Below, one piece after another: positions 14,830 through 28,495 of a stretch of DNA of 64,000 nucleotides. Numbering within the stretch: position 1 is the stretch's first letter; every line of letters begins with the position of its first letter. The position numbers and the translations under genes are program-made. The notes under the pieces are model-generated. The model worked only from the letters and a program-made list of their open reading frames with translations, searched no databases and had not been told where the DNA came from. Source of the DNA: Strigops habroptila (lineage: Eukaryota; Chordata; Aves; Psittaciformes; Psittacidae); assembly GCF_004027225.2 (NCBI RefSeq), contig NC_046358.1:60957528-61021527 (forward strand), given 5' to 3'.

Positions 14830-14870
14830 CCACCACCACCACCACCACCACCCCCCCCCCCCCCCCCCCC
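14830..14870 (+). repeat. (CCA)n microsatellite joined to a 20-base C run
   Basis: Seven CCA/CAC units run straight into 20 consecutive C. Frames reading His-rich or Pro-rich peptides across it are artefacts. Tracts like this are length-variable and prone to sequencing error. Confidence 0.95.
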
Positions 14871-16949
14871 GGAAAAGTCAAATAACCCTGCCATCCTTGT
14901 TAAAAGAAAATCTTATGAAAAATGTACAAATTAAATCATATTATTTACACTGAGTTGTATTGTTTGTCTTGGAAAGCGCTTAGTCAGTCCAAGCATAATT
15001 GTTGGTTAATAATTTAAAGCAGTTTTCCTTATGACATTTTTTCTCTACCTTTTAGCCTTCATTTTGGATTCTTTGATGGATCAGCTAGCAGATTTCTTCC
15101 TAAGAGGACTTGTGTCTTCTCTTTAACAAGTGTCCATGTTATTCTATTGAAAAATAAATTATCTGTTCCCCCTACCCACCTTATTCATCAAGGCTTTGTT
15201 TTCTTTGCATTTCAGTGCTATTTCTGTTTATAAAATTATTAGCCTAACCCAGTGTTTGTACTGATATATGATGAAATAGCTTATTGAATGCATTTTGTAC
15301 AAATTTCTTAAATACATTTGCTGTCTTAAAATTTTAATGCACATAGCTCCCAATATTAAACTTCAGGAAATGATTCTGAACATCTCCACATCAGGCTCCC
15401 GTTGCCTCCTTTTGTCTATCCTAGAGGTAGAATCCTTGGAGAATTTCTCCTCTAGGCATCTCTGAAACACTAGCGTGCTTGTTTAAAGTGTTTCCCTCAC
15501 TTGTTTTTTTTTAAATGATTTTTAAGCTTTCTCTACATACATTTTCAGTTTCCCCAGGCTTTCCTTAACTAATGGCATTATTATGGTCTTTTGCCTTTAG
15601 GGATCAGCCCTGAACTATGTGAACCGGTAAAGTGTCAGTGAAGACTTCTCTCAATTTCTGATCTCACTTTTTTTTCTCTCTTGGATATCTGATGTCTAGT
15701 CTGTGGGCTTCCTCAGGGCTCAGTTATGAGTAGCTGTGTATCCTTTTGCAAGAGAAGAAAGGGGCATAAGTCACTCCCTTACTCCCTGGCACGGGCTGTT
15801 CAGGTAAGAGGGCAAATTTGAAGGAGTGGTTGCTACTGCCACTGAGCTGATAGGGAAAATATGTTGTACCAGAAAGAAGCTGGCATAGGTCATGCTACCA
15901 GCGGATCGCACAGTAAATTATTTTGACTGGTTATATCAGGATATGCCAGTACAGTGCTTGCATCTTTACTTTTCTTGTCTAATCAAAATTACAAAGCTCA
16001 GGCTAAAATAGTTGTGAAGTCTTTTAGGATAGAGTTCTGGCTTACATGTAAAGCCAAAGTTATGGGGAACCTTGCAGGAAAGATTAAGAAAGATCTATAG
16101 AACACCCAGTGTACTGGTAATTTTAAATTGTTCATCTCAAAAGATTACTTTGATTTAGACAAATGCTGTGAAAAAACAATGCTATCATAGGCCTTTTAAT
16201 TCAGTAGAGTTCAGTTACCATGAAAAACTTCACCTTTCATTTTTAGCATTATGGCAGGATAAGGATTCAGGTAGGTCTGTGAAAGTCACTTTGTCCTGTA
16301 ACCAGCTGCAAAGCAGTCATGGTGAGAGGCTGGCATGGTCTGTGCCATCTGCTGGCATGCCAACCACAGGTAACACGCTGGGAACACTTTGGAGCTGAAA
16401 TGGGGAAGAACAGTGTGTGTGCAACAAGTTACAGACCCGTTCTCCACCAAAGCTCCAGAAGGACCTTAACTGGGAAATGCATACAGCTCCCAGCCATTAC
16501 ACGCCCATAGTTAGAGTCTGTGAGAAGGGCTGTTACCTTCAGTCGTGCTGATGGAAGATATGGTGCAATAACTGCACAAACCAAGGGAAGGAATTGCCCC
16601 TCAAATGTCTGCTACCGCAGAGGTGAGATTGGTCATGTACTGATGGCACTTCACACGGTGATCACCTCAGCTCTTTATTGAGTTTGCCTGAATGGGAGCC
16701 AAGTACTTGCCCTTGGTGAGTGCTGTCAGTGCATAATTTGCATTGATGCACGAAAGCAGTAAAAGCTGGAAAAAAGCCTTAAAACACCTATAGGAGTATT
16801 CAGGTATGTTGCACCAGATACAGTTTTATCTTAGAATAGTTGCAAATTAAATCTTCAAATATTCCAGGTAGTCATTGTGGTTCAATTTGATGTATTTCAG
16901 TCTCATTCTAGAAAGTGAATTCTTAATTCTTTGGCTTTGTCCTAATCTT

Positions 16950-16973
16950 AAAAAAAAAAAAAAAAAAAAAAAA
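16950..16973 (+). repeat. Poly(A) run of 24
   Basis: An uninterrupted A run followed by seven T. No retroposed gene body is recognisable upstream. Confidence 0.9.
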
Positions 16974-17609
16974 TTTTTTAAAGAACCAGGAAAAAATCCT
17001 CTCATACTGAGAGATTTTGAACTGTATGATTCACTTTTGTGTTTCATTTGGTTTAGCCTTTTTCTTTTAATACTTAATCAAATCTTTCACTTCTCATATT
17101 CTATGGATGGGTTCAAAAGACTTTTTGTTTATCTTACATATTGTTCCATATATCAGTCTCAAGCCATGCTGGCTTCTCTTGTCATTTTGACGCTGATTTA
17201 CTGGAATGAACTTATATTTTAAACTCCGTTACTGTTCTTTAAATGCCTTCCATTCCACATTAACATTTCTCAACAATAGTTAGTTCTAATTAGTTTTTTC
17301 CAGCCTGTTTGCACATCTAGCACAATGCCTTCTGAATAAAAACTTGCTGAAGAGTATCAGACATTTTAAGATAATAAGTGATCAAGTGACTTTGCTGCTG
17401 GTAGCTTATCATCTATGTTCTGTGTGTGTTTGTATGCAACTATATATGTATCAAATAATCATTTAACTCTTAAGAAAAAAGGTTTAATTCTATTAGAAAA
17501 TCTGCTCCAGAAACTCATTTCTTTTTTTCAGTGACCTACAGTAAGTAGAGCTTCAAAGGCTTTTGAGTAGGTCATGGGTTTCTATAAGGACATTCCAAAA
17601 GAGCCTTCG

Positions 17610-18212
17610 TATTCTGTTACAGTTTAACCCTAGCTGACAACAAAGCACCACAGAGCTGCTTGTTCACTCTCCCCTGGTGGGATAAGGGAGAGAATTGGAA
17701 AAGTAGAAGTGGGAAAACTCATGAGCTGGGACAAAGGCAGTTTAATAGGTAAAGCAAAAGCCATGCATGCAAGAAAAGCAAAACAAGGAATTCATTCCCC
17801 GCTTCCCATGGGCGGGCAGGTGGTCAGCCATCTCCAGGAGAGCAGGGCTCCATCACGCATAACGGTTACTCTGGAAGCCAAACACCATCACTCCCAGCAT
17901 TCCCCCTCCCTTCCTCCTTCCCCCAGCTCTATATGCTGAGCATGACATCCTATGGTCTGGGACATCCCTTGGATCTGTTGGGGCCAGCTGTCCTGCCTGT
18001 GCCCCCTCCCAGCTCCTTGTGCATCCCCAGCCTACTCGCTGGCAGGATGGGCTGAGAGGCAGAAAAAGCCTTGGCTCTGTGTAAGCACTGCTCAGCAGGG
18101 ACTGAAACAGCCCTCAGTTATTTGCACTGTTCCCAGCAGAAATCCAAAACATAGCCCCATACCAGATACTGTGGAAAAATTAACTCTATCCAGTCAATAC
18201 CAGCACATATTC
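17610..18212. repeat. 5-bp target-site duplication TATTC around the solo LTR
   Basis: TATTC at 17610-17614 is repeated at 18208-18212, immediately outside the LTR termini. It marks the integration site and fixes both LTR ends. Confidence 0.85.
17615..18207 (-). mobile_element. Solo LTR of an endogenous retrovirus, with target-site duplication
   Basis: This is a full-length LTR of 593 bp in minus orientation. Read on the minus strand it starts TGTGCTGG and ends CTGTAACA (TG...CA). It is flanked by a perfect 5-bp direct repeat TATTC at 17610-17614 and 18208-18212. No internal retroviral sequence lies beside it, so it is a solo LTR left by recombination. It is the same family as the copies at 4380, 24573 and 44350. 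A 5-bp duplication fits ERVL-type elements, though other classes can also give 5 bp. The short open frames within are not proteins. Confidence 0.9.
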
Positions 18213-21200
18213 CTATTGATGTGTTTTGATGGCATTCTTACTGCCCTTTGATAGGTGTGTACATGTCCTTGTCTTGATCATCTTAAACAGCTTTTAAATT
18301 CTTCTAGAAACAATGGAAAGCTACAATGCCAGGATATCTTTTTAGGTCTCAGTGAAAGAAATGTGCATGCATGTTAACATTTTAATTCTGGTTTAATCCA
18401 AACAGCAGAGGAATTTGCTTCCTCATCTCTTTTATGTGCAGCTGCACACACATCCATTTCATGTCTTCTACAGCAGCAAAAAAAATGTACAGGGATGCTT
18501 GTTGGGGTTTTTTTCTATCTAGGAGGATTGTTTACAGCTGAATTTATTTTGAACAGTGCCTTTGGATGTAAATGAGCATAGGCATTTTGAAAAAGAGAGA
18601 TAAAATGTATTTTTTGAGCCATACCAATTAATACTAGCTGAGGGTTGATGCATTTGCAGTATGCTGTTCTGATCTGTGTGGCTGTTCTCTCTCCCTTTTA
18701 TGCTATTTCTTTATGGTTTGGTGGTCTTGAGGTATGAATTTTAGTCAAAGTTGCAAGTTATAAAACAACCAGGTTTTGTTACTGTAACTCTTAGAAATCC
18801 AGGCCAAGAAACACAATTTCACTGTCCTAAACACTGAACCAAAAGATATTGCTGAAGAATTTAGAGCATAAGAAAAGGCAAAGCACGTGAGTGGAGGCAC
18901 CACTCTCTGAAATGTCAATTGGTCTCTTAGAGACTTTCCTTTTCTCCTCTCTGTTTTGCCTTGATGATAGTCACTTGGAGTTTGGTGGAGCGGAGTGTCA
19001 GCTCTGCTTTGCAGTAGTGCTTTGAGCTGAACATGTGCAGGGGCAAGTCTGTTGTCAGAGGAAAGACATTGTAGTATTAATGTTATGAGTAATGAGTGAC
19101 TACCCAGTTAAAAGGTTTTGCTATGTGGATAGACAGGAGAAGTCTTGTATAAAACAGAATCTGCAAGACTTCAAAGACTGCATTCCAGGAACAGGGTTTG
19201 GGTGGGTGTCTAAGGGAAGTGTAACTGCAACTTGATCAAACCAAAGTCTTACACCTTGCCTTGGTAGGTATTTACAGTAAACTTGGCACTAGTGTTCATC
19301 TCTCTCAAACTTTCAGGGAGAGCAGAGCACAAAAAGTGAAACAGACTTCATCTGTGCAAATGCAAGTTTTCCAGGTTTGTTTGGAAGCAGTTGGATCAGT
19401 AAAATTCCTCTTCCTTTGCAGTACTATTGCTGCCTATACACCCCCATCTTTGTGCCTGCTCATTCTACCTTAAGCCTCGATGCCAACTTCATAGCACTTA
19501 GGTGACCTAACTCCAGTGTTTGCCTTGTTTTGTATCTACTAGAAGTTTAGTGAGATATGAGGATGATACATGAATGAGCATACCCTTGAAAGAAGAGGAT
19601 TTTTGGATAAAAGAGCTGTGGCAATCTCAGCAAGAAAACTGTCTTGCTCCATTCCTCTGTGTTATTCCATGGTATCAAAGAAATGCGTGACATTCCTGTC
19701 AAATTACCTTTCTTCCCAAATAACCTGCAGGACCTGCAATTTAGGCAAAGCACTTGCATTAAAGAAGCAAGCAAGGCACCACACAGTGCTCCTTTAGGGG
19801 TTACATGAATTCTGTCCCTTCCTGTCCACATCATGCAGCCTCATCCATGTGCCTTGTTATGGCTTCACTGTGCTCCTTCATGGCTGTAAGAAATATATGG
19901 CTGCCTCTGCTGAGTGGAACTGAGGAGGCAGGTCTGTGAATCATCCATGAATAGGGAAGGAACAAGTGTGGTTCTGGTGATGTGGGGCTGGTTGTTTTTA
20001 TCCGAGATTGTTCCGAGTTTTACCAGGAGCAAGGTGGGATGGGGCAGAACCGAAGAGGGCACAGGAAATCTAAGGCTTTGCTTGCCCTCCCTAAGCCTGT
20101 GCTGTGGTTAGGCTGTGGCTTGCCCTTTTGACTAAACTGCAAAGGTGTGAGGCTTTGCTCACAACATGGATTAAATGTGGTTTTAAATTTCTTTTTAAAA
20201 CGTGCCTTTGGAAATGACGTAAACCTGTCTACAAGGCGCATCTGAAAATCCAGCATTCAAATAAGTGTAAAACATTTGATTTACTGCTGTTCTAATCAGT
20301 GCTTGTTAACAGTGTAGCATACAGGTAAGAAAAATATAAAAATACGGTGTAATACAGTGGAATGCAAAAGTATTTTCAGTTCTATTCTGAGAATGCAGCA
20401 AAAATAGCCCAATGTCAAATGCTATTCGAATATCCTTTCTTAATGTGTCTGATACACTTATTCTTTATGTGAGCCCACTGATATCTTGCTTATGGCACAG
20501 AAATTTAAAAATATCTACTTTAAAAATATAAATTTTTTTCCCTCTAGGTGTACTGAATTAGTTTCTTCATTTTATTCTCAACTCCTTATGGTTTTTGCAA
20601 TGACTGATTGATGTCATTCGTAGCATCATGTTGTATAGGAGAATTTGATAGTTCTGACTTAATAGCTCACTATACTGTTTACTAAATCCCTTATCTCTGC
20701 AGGGGAATGAATCCTACACAGTTTCACTTCTTGCTGTTACCGTCTTGCCAAATTGAGAGGAGGTGGCTGTAATAAATTCTAGCACTGGTATGTCTGGTCT
20801 GATAACAATACAAGACAAGAAGCAGCAGTAAGAAAGCCTCATAAAAAGCTTCTCTGTAAACCCTGACAGACTTTGCAGTGGTGAAGGCAATACTGTGTAA
20901 GGCTGAATTTTGTTGCTATCAGTATGCAGCAATCATAAAGCAAGTAGACAAAGAGGAGAAAAAGGTATTAGATGTCCTGCATATATGAAAATTAAGCAGC
21001 ATTTTTAGCTAGATTAGTTGATCTGTATATCATAGTAGAACTGTCTTGCTATGTTGTCTCCAACCTTTAGCCACATTTCGGATTGCAGGCTTGAGTTACG
21101 TACTGACAATAACCACACTGTTTCCCTGACTTATTTTGACAGTTTATGTCCGGTTACTTTCAGTGATTTGCAAAGCTGACATTTCTCTTTAGTGAACCTG

Positions 21201-24200
21201 AAAATCTTCTGCTGTATTGCCCAGATATTTTTAACATACGAGCCAGTAACGAAAAGCAGAAAAAAGAGGGTTTCATTCTCACTGAACCCAGCCAATGGGT
21301 CTTACAGCAAACATGAGGGGTGAAAGAAGCTGTAGTATAAATTAGTATATTTGGACTAAGATAAGTATATTGGGCCTAAAATGAGTATATTTATGATCAG
21401 AGGCATATTTTAATGAATTTCTCATGCTATAAATTTCACACCACTGTTTTGTACCTTAGTGGATATTCTGGTATGGCAATATTATCTTTCCTTATGGTAA
21501 AGTGTATCTGAGTCAATTTATACTAACAGCTTTCCTAAGTTAACTTCTATGTGAATTCCCAGTTCATTTAGTATTTTTTCCCTCCTGCTTCCCACATTTG
21601 AGCTACCTTTGTTCTGTGTCTGAAGGACAGGAAGCTGATAGTTATTTTATATTTATATTTCAAGGCTACTTAATGTTTAATGAGGCTGAATATGTTGTAA
21701 AAAGCTTCAGAACACTCAGACTGGTTAATATTTCATGCCGATCTACAGAGACAACTGTATTGATCTTTTAAGCATCTGCTGAACAAGACAAGGAATAAAT
21801 TAGATTTTGGTCAGCTTGATTTGGCTGGCAAGTTAAATAGCTTTTAAAGCATTATCACCTTTTAAAATGTTTTGTTTCCAGTTGAATAAAGTAGATTTCA
21901 AAGGCAGTATTTCATCATGTTGTTTCTCATTGCTCTTCATCTTGCTGGCTTTATTTCAACTGTTTTTGTGTATGTTATGAAGGGAGGCAGAAATATAAAT
22001 GGAGGATATTTGCGCTGTCTCCTTCATGCACCCATAATTATATCTTCTGAAGCCAGAACTGAGGGAGCCCTTCTTATCTCTGCATTTTGGACCTAGGTTC
22101 CCACAAATAAGTTAATGTTTATTTATATCACAGTTACCTGTCTAGAAAATTCTCTGAATAGGCTACAATGCTGCACCACAAAATACAGTCTGATTTACAG
22201 TAAAACCTACTTTATACCCAAGTTATCCCAGAGGACCCATTTTAACATCTTCTATGCAAGTTTGTTTCCCTTTTACAAGCTTTGGGGAAGGAAATTTGGA
22301 AAGTTGATTTCCTTGCAAAATAAGGGAAAATATCATTATATCTGTCCAGATGTCCACATAACTGTCCTGTAAACCTAATGCTGGTTGATAGCAAGGCTTT
22401 TGAAAGGTCCTTCTAATACTGAAATAATTTCATGATAATTTCATAATAATTTTGGTGATGATTCAGTTTCCAAACTTTGCACCCAGCACATGCAGCAATT
22501 GTAGAGCTGATATAAGAGAGAAATTGTTATTAAGAAGCTGATTAGGCAGCCTTGGAATAAAGTCATGGGGTTGGACTGTTAGCTCAAGGTATCCTAGAAC
22601 TTTAGTGGTCATGCAACTACATTGAAGACACAGCCATGCAGGAAACATTTGCTAGTTTAAGTAGACTCAAGTATAAATTACTGCACTTATTGTCTCTAGG
22701 AAAACAGTACTCTGTAGCCTACCAGAAGTATACAAATACTTTTTTTGTATAGAGTTCACTTTTAAATGTTTTGGCAGTAAATTAGAATATTCTAACTCAG
22801 TATAACCCTAAATCTGTCTGTTCCAGTCTAGACATTTTTTTCTTTTTACTAATATAGCTGGGAATAACGGAATAATACTCCTTTTAGTCGCTTGCATTTA
22901 ATTTCTTTGTTTAACTATACTTTGCTGCATCCAGTTTAGAGCAGATATAATAGTTTTGAAAACTTTCTTTCTTCAGCATAAAGCATTTCAAAGTTATCAG
23001 TGACTTGGGGAGGTTTGGGGGTTCCTAGAAATGTTGTGTCGGTACTGCTAATGGAATTTAAAACTTAAGGACAAAGAAAGAATAGGAGATTCAGGCAAAG
23101 GAATTAATGCAAAAATCTTTTAAGTGAAGAGCAGGAATAGAGAAGCTTTTGGTTTTGTTAGATTCTTAGGATACCTCTCCAGCCACTCTCTTCTTTTCAT
23201 TTCTGCTGCCTGTGGAATTCACTTGTAAATTCACCTCTTAAAAAATAAAACCTCCCCGTGATTTTAAGATGTTTCATCTAAATCTTACCTACTAAAGGAT
23301 TCGGGAATTCTTTTGCACTTCATTTGATGCATTCCCAACTAGCATTCCTTTCTTTTCTGTGTCCCAGCAACCCAGTGAAAGCCAGGTCAGCAGAACTTCA
23401 GTTTAGCTAAATTTAAAGTTGGGGGAGAGGCATTGGGAGTAATTTGGGGGGGCATGTATCTAACCTGTCAATCTAGCCAATACTATCTGTGGTATGTCTG
23501 CATTATCTTACAGCTGATCTAATGTTAAAAGCCCCCCACCCTCTTTTTTTTTTTTTTCTTCCTGAACATTAAATTTACTGGCTTTTATCCATACAGAAGA
23601 TATGTCCTGAAGAGTCCTGAGGACATCATGGTCTTGGCAGTTCAGTAATTGATAATTAGAATGATTTTGTTTTTTGTCTTCCTAGGTACTGTGGCCTTGA
23701 TACCAACTTGTTAACTTGAATGGTAGTGGTGGGATTCATGGTAACCAACACAGCATTCATTGTCATGCATCCATTAAACTTCCTCAGAATGCAACAGCAG
23801 CCTCAGGTGGGAGAAGATAGTACATGCTGGAGCACCCTATTGAGTAGCTTTTTTTTTTGGTTTTTTTCCCCCACTTTATTTTTACCTAAATCCCACCAGT
23901 CTGTTAAGTACAAACGCAGCATCTTCAGTGATAACTGCTTCCTGGGTAGTGCTGTACTGGAACTGTTTGAGAATGTGGCATTATCAACTCATCTTTCTGT
24001 GATAGTGTCCCACCATCCTCAAAAGCACCAAAGAGCCTTAGCGGGAATTAAGGTATGTCTTCAAAAGCTACACTAATTTTTCATCAGGTTTTTGTACCCC
24101 CACCGGTCCAGTAGACTTTCGTTTTAAAGTTTATCAGGCTATTCCCATGTAAAGAAAACATTTCCCACTTCACTGTGAAAGTGCCTTGATGCGTATCTAA

Positions 24201-24572
24201 ATATGATGAAACATTGTCATTTCTAAGATACGTGTCTCCCCTAATTACTATTTGGTATCATGTCATGACTTGTTCTATATAGCTGTTCTGGAATTTCAGG
24301 TATGTAGGAGTTTCGGACCACAAATGTGAGACCAACTACAAAACACTTAGGCAAATACTAAAACCTCAAATGGTAGGCAACCAGATCATATTTGGGCACT
24401 TTGTGATTATGAAATAAATTCTTCCACAATGACAAACATGCAGTATATGAAACTGAGCTCCAGAACTCTGTTGCCCTTACCAGATCCAATACTTGTGCTG
24501 AAAATGGATACCCTTTAATTATCAGTAGAAACAATAATGCATATACATGATAATTGTATTCTTGCCAGAGGC
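18213..24572. other. Non-coding stretch between two solo LTRs
   Basis: Unique AT-rich sequence with a T run near 23544-23558 and the degenerate tandem repeat at 21334. Frames up to 118 codons (23720-24076) are low-complexity in part and have no recognisable domain. Confidence 0.65.
21334..21402 (+). repeat. Degenerate short tandem repeat, about 20-25 bp unit
   Basis: The core GTATATT(T)GG-type unit recurs three times: AGTATATTTGGACTAAG, AGTATATTGGGCCTAAA, AGTATATTTATGATC. It is too short and diverged to assign to a family. Confidence 0.5.
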
Positions 24573-25164
24573 TGTTGTGGTTTAAACCCCAGCTGGCAAC
24601 GAAGCACCACAGAGCTGCTTGTTCACTCTTCCCTGGTGGGATGGGGGAGAAAAACAGAAGAGTAAAAGAAGGAAAACTCATGAGCTGAGATAAAGGCAGT
24701 TTAATAGGTAAAGCAAAAGCTGCACACAGAAGCAAAGCAAAACAACGAATTCATTCCCCACACTTCCCATGGGCAGGCAGGTGTTCAGCCATCTCCAGGA
24801 GGGGAGGGCTCCATCACATGTAACTTGGTTACTTGGGAAGATAAATGCCATTGCTTCCCATGTCCCCACCTTCCTCCTTCCCCCAGCTCTATATGCTGAG
24901 CATGATGCCGTATGGTCTGGGACATCCCTTAGGTCAGCTAGGGTCAGTTGTCCTGCCTGTGTCCCCTTCCAGCACCCTGTGCACCCCCAGCCTGCTGGTG
25001 GGGTGGGTGAGAGGCAGAAAAGGCCTTGGCTCTGTGTAAGCACTGCTCAGCAGGAACTGAAACATCCCTCAGTTATCAACACCGTTTCCAGCACAAATCC
25101 AAAACACAGCCCTGTACCAGCTACTATGAAGGAAATTAACTCTACCTCAGCCAAAGTCAGCACA
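24573..25164 (-). mobile_element. Solo LTR of the same endogenous retrovirus family
   Basis: This 592-bp copy is in minus orientation. On the minus strand it begins TGTGCTGAC and ends CCACAACA. It aligns along its whole length with the copy at 17615-18207, sharing for example TATATGCTGAGCATGA and GGTCTGGGACATCCCTT. Flanking pentamers are GAGGC (left) and TTGGC (right), matching at three of five positions, so the duplication may have decayed. The longer open frames at 24678-25043 and 24769-25173 fall in the LTR and are not genes. Confidence 0.88.
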
Positions 25165-27699
25165 TTGGCATAGTGAAGAGCAGTCTCCATCTGTCAGACA
25201 TATTTTACCTTATCCTGTGGAGACAGAGAATGCACGTGTGAAATTGCGTGTTGTGTCACATATGCCATGTATGTCCCCTGTACACTATTTCACACTATGG
25301 GAAAGTTGGTAACTTTTTCTTCTGAGGCTGCTTTGAAATTCATCATGTTTGGAAAAATCTATACAGCACTTGAATTTGAGGCACATCGGCCTTATTGGTG
25401 CCTGAAGGTTACATGGAAAATCATGCTAAGTTCTTCCTTTGTAATTAGTAAATATGGTTAATATGCTTCTTGCTGGACATATTAAATGGAATATAGCACA
25501 CACTAAATAGGAGTCATGAAGAGAAGGCTGTAGCTTATTAGTGGTGGATGCTTCCAAGTATTTGACTCCAAGCCAAGCCAGGTTTTGCAAGATCTCTGGC
25601 CTTGAAATGTTTTCTGTGGCTCCTCCTCTCACCCTGTAAAACCAGCTCCATTTGCTGATGGTAACTTGCTGTCTAGGAGTGATGCAACCATCATTCAATA
25701 AAATGGCAAAGTTTATTTGAACAGACCAGTAAAACTAGACACTGCCTTTCATGAACTAGACTTACGCCCTGCCTTTCATGAGTATGAATCAGTCTAAATT
25801 CATAAAAACTGGTGTTCAGGAGGAGATCAGGATCTGATGGTAAGAAGGTCATTTCTCACCTCAGACCCACCATCCTATTGTCCTGCTTGCCTTCGGTGTA
25901 GAGGCCTTAGTCTCTCTACACAGGGACTAGTTCTGACATTAACTTCACTGGGATCACGATCAACTTCTGCACTGCAAGTAATAAAGCAATATACAACTAT
26001 TGTAAGATACTTGTGTAAGTATAATTAGATCAGGATGGGTTGCGTTCTCCTTTCCTCAGGGAGTTACGTGAAGCACCTTGATTGGAACAGGAGACAGACT
26101 TAACCTGATTGAACCATTAAATGGAAATATAACACAATGAACATGAGCCACTTAGTTCATTTCATAAATTCTAATAATTAAAACTGCATGTGCAATAATA
26201 ATGGCTATTCCAGATATCCAAGTAAGAAAAATGCACCTTTGATATGTTGTGGCATAGGCATAACGAAAACATTGAGTTAATGGAGGATCTATGTAGTAAG
26301 AGATACCATTCGGAACCTGCAGTTGGAAATATATAAACACGCTTCCCAACAGAATTTCACTACATCACAATTCATTAAGAAAATAGGCAATAACTGACAA
26401 GATAGGCACAAAATGGATTTTCGTGTTGCTGGGATGAAGTATGGCTCCCAGCAATTAATGGGTTTAGTCACATTAAGCAGATAAATAATGCTATCTGACA
26501 TTACAGTATTTCACATTACACTAGAATTTTGTAACATTTGCTCGTAATATGACTTGAAATATGTTACCTAGGAAAAAAATGTTATCTCTGGAACAGTCAA
26601 ACCCCATTAGAAACCTTAAGCTTGAAAAATCACAATGTTAACAGTCATATCCCCTAGCAAAGGTTTGCTTTCCTTAAATAGTGTTAAATTTGAACCCAGA
26701 AGCTCTAGTCTGTTTTGGAGTTACTCTTCCTTAGTGCATTGAGCTTGAAAGAACATTTAATGCACAGAATGTACTGTGCATTACTGAATGTTGGTAAGGG
26801 AAACACTATGAAGAGTTGCAGAAACAAGAGGGTAGCATTTAGAGTACAATCACATCAGTGATACGAATGGTCTCTAAAAATATTTTTCTGTATTCTGCTT
26901 TTAAAAAAGAGCTCCTAATCTTATGATGACCCCACTACCCGTTATTAATAAATAATTATTTGAAACCTCATTTTAATTGGCATGTTTACCTTTTTCATAG
27001 CTGGACATAGTCAGAGTACCACTCTCGTGTGAAAAAAAAAAAAGGTTTTACTGTAAAATACTATGGGTTTAAATTTCCAGTTCCTGCTTTCATGAATAAT
27101 TCTGATTTCAGCTTTCTTATTCATGTAAATATAGTTTAATACTGGAAAATGCCCAATGTGTTTCAAACATTAGTAAAAATTTATAACAAATACAGGAACA
27201 TGATTTCTCTCGCATGATGCTAATTCTATTCTAAATTGAGTAACATGGAAGAAAATGTGATTACTTGTCAAAGTTCAGATGCAATTTTCTGTTGGGACAG
27301 TACATGCAGTGGATTTGGAAGTGTCATGTTTAGCTGAAGGCAACACTTAGTGTCTCAGCACCCAACTCCTACTGAATTTCAACAAGAGTTAGCAAACAAC
27401 CTTCCCTTGGGCTTCCGTGAAAATCCTTGGCTTAGTATCCAGTCTGAGCCTGCGGTTTTATTTGCAGGAAAAAAGCTTTTTTTTTTTTTTTTTTTTTTTA
27501 GGTTTTCTAAGGTATTGTTTCCTGGAACAGTAGAAGATCACCGGAGTGCAAAGAGAGTACTGCAGTTCTGTTACTAAAATATGAAAATGTATGAAATTCC
27601 TGTATGAAAGGAATACTTGAAAAAAACCTAAGACAACACCTCTCAAAATTGTTAGGATTATTGAATACAATAAACACTTCAAAATCCAAGTCATAAACA
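25165..27699. other. Non-coding stretch left of the RCN1 3' end
   Basis: Unique AT-rich sequence. A 13-bp motif CTGCCTTTCATGA is repeated about 30 bp apart near 25743 and 25773. The A run near 27030-27041 and the T run at 27477 are the only low-complexity tracts. No exon recognised. Confidence 0.65.
27477..27499 (+). repeat. Poly(T) run of 23
   Basis: An uninterrupted T run in AT-rich sequence. It could be the tail of a minus-strand retroposed sequence, but nothing recognisable is next to it. Confidence 0.9.
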
Positions 27700-27734
27700 A
27701 ACCAGATAACCTTTTACTTGTGCCAAGATACAAT

Positions 27735-27740
27735 TTTATT
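27735..27740 (-). terminator. Candidate distal poly(A) signal of RCN1
   Basis: AATAAA on the minus strand about 1.85 kb past the RCN1 stop, followed 25-45 nt later by a GT-rich element. It is the best-formed of the three candidates by downstream context. Confidence 0.35.
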
Positions 27741-28489
27741 GCTTCTCGGATAACACTGCATTTAGGCATTTAACTTGAGCATACTGTAAAAGCAAAAACA
27801 GTTCACTTATGACATTTGTCCTACTGTATGTTAATGGAAGAGTGGACTTTTTGGAGACATTGCTGGCAATGTCATAAGAAGTGCACACCAAAGCCTTAGT
27901 AATTGTGCTAACAAGAACATGTAATCTCTGCCAGACTATAGTATCTAGATTTAATTATCTTCAATTGGAAGATGTAAAATATTTCAGCACAGCTCTTATA
28001 TGACCTTATAAAAATGACACTATTTATGGACGTCACAGTTCTGCATTGTCTCATGATGATTTTTAAAAACTTGTTAAACTGTTAAAGTATATCACAAGCT
28101 GGGAGTCTCAGAGCTCCTCTCTGGACGGTTGTGTGATCACCAGTGTGTGATGCTGTACACCAAACCTTCAAGAAACCTCTAAGTGAACACTGTTACGGAA
28201 CCCTCATCTCCCAGTATTAGTGTTCAGAACAAATTATAGTGAAAGCAATACCAACTACGTATATTCAACTTATTTCTAACTTTTTCTTTATGAGGTGAAG
28301 AAGAAACAGTTGGTGCTGATGTCCAGCTGCTGTTTGCAGATGACCACCCAGTGCTGCAGAAGCTGCCAATGACCCAGAGTTTGGGAACTACTTGGCTCTA
28401 AAGGCTTGGTTCGTGCTTTCCCATCAACTCTCTATGCTAGTCTGTGTTAGTGTTATTGCACCTTAACAGTATCAAAAAGAAGTACTTGT

Positions 28490-28495
28490 TTTATT
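28490..28495 (-). terminator. Candidate middle poly(A) signal of RCN1
   Basis: AATAAA on the minus strand about 1.09 kb past the RCN1 stop, followed by a T-rich stretch (CTTCTTTTTGATACTG). It could be an alternative site; nothing else supports it. Confidence 0.25.

Larger units (their letters stand above)
4729..17609. other. Non-coding stretch with simple repeats
   Basis: It contains the AT tract, poly(G), T/G tract and (CCA)n described separately, an A run at 11876-11891 and a T/C run near 13527-13542. Repeat-free patches at about 10040-10260 and 13590-13680 have several homeobox-type TAATTA/TAATTG cores. No gene recognised. Confidence 0.65.

Noticed and set aside
14749..14953. Proline- or histidine-repeat peptides
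   Set aside because: Pure translation of the (CCA)n and C20 tract.
23720..24076. 118-codon plus-strand frame
   Set aside because: Includes a Phe run from poly(T), matches no family known to me, and has no supporting context.
24678..25173. Overlapping 121- and 134-codon frames
   Set aside because: Both lie in the LTR copy at 24573-25164; equivalent frames recur in the other LTR copies and encode no retroviral protein.
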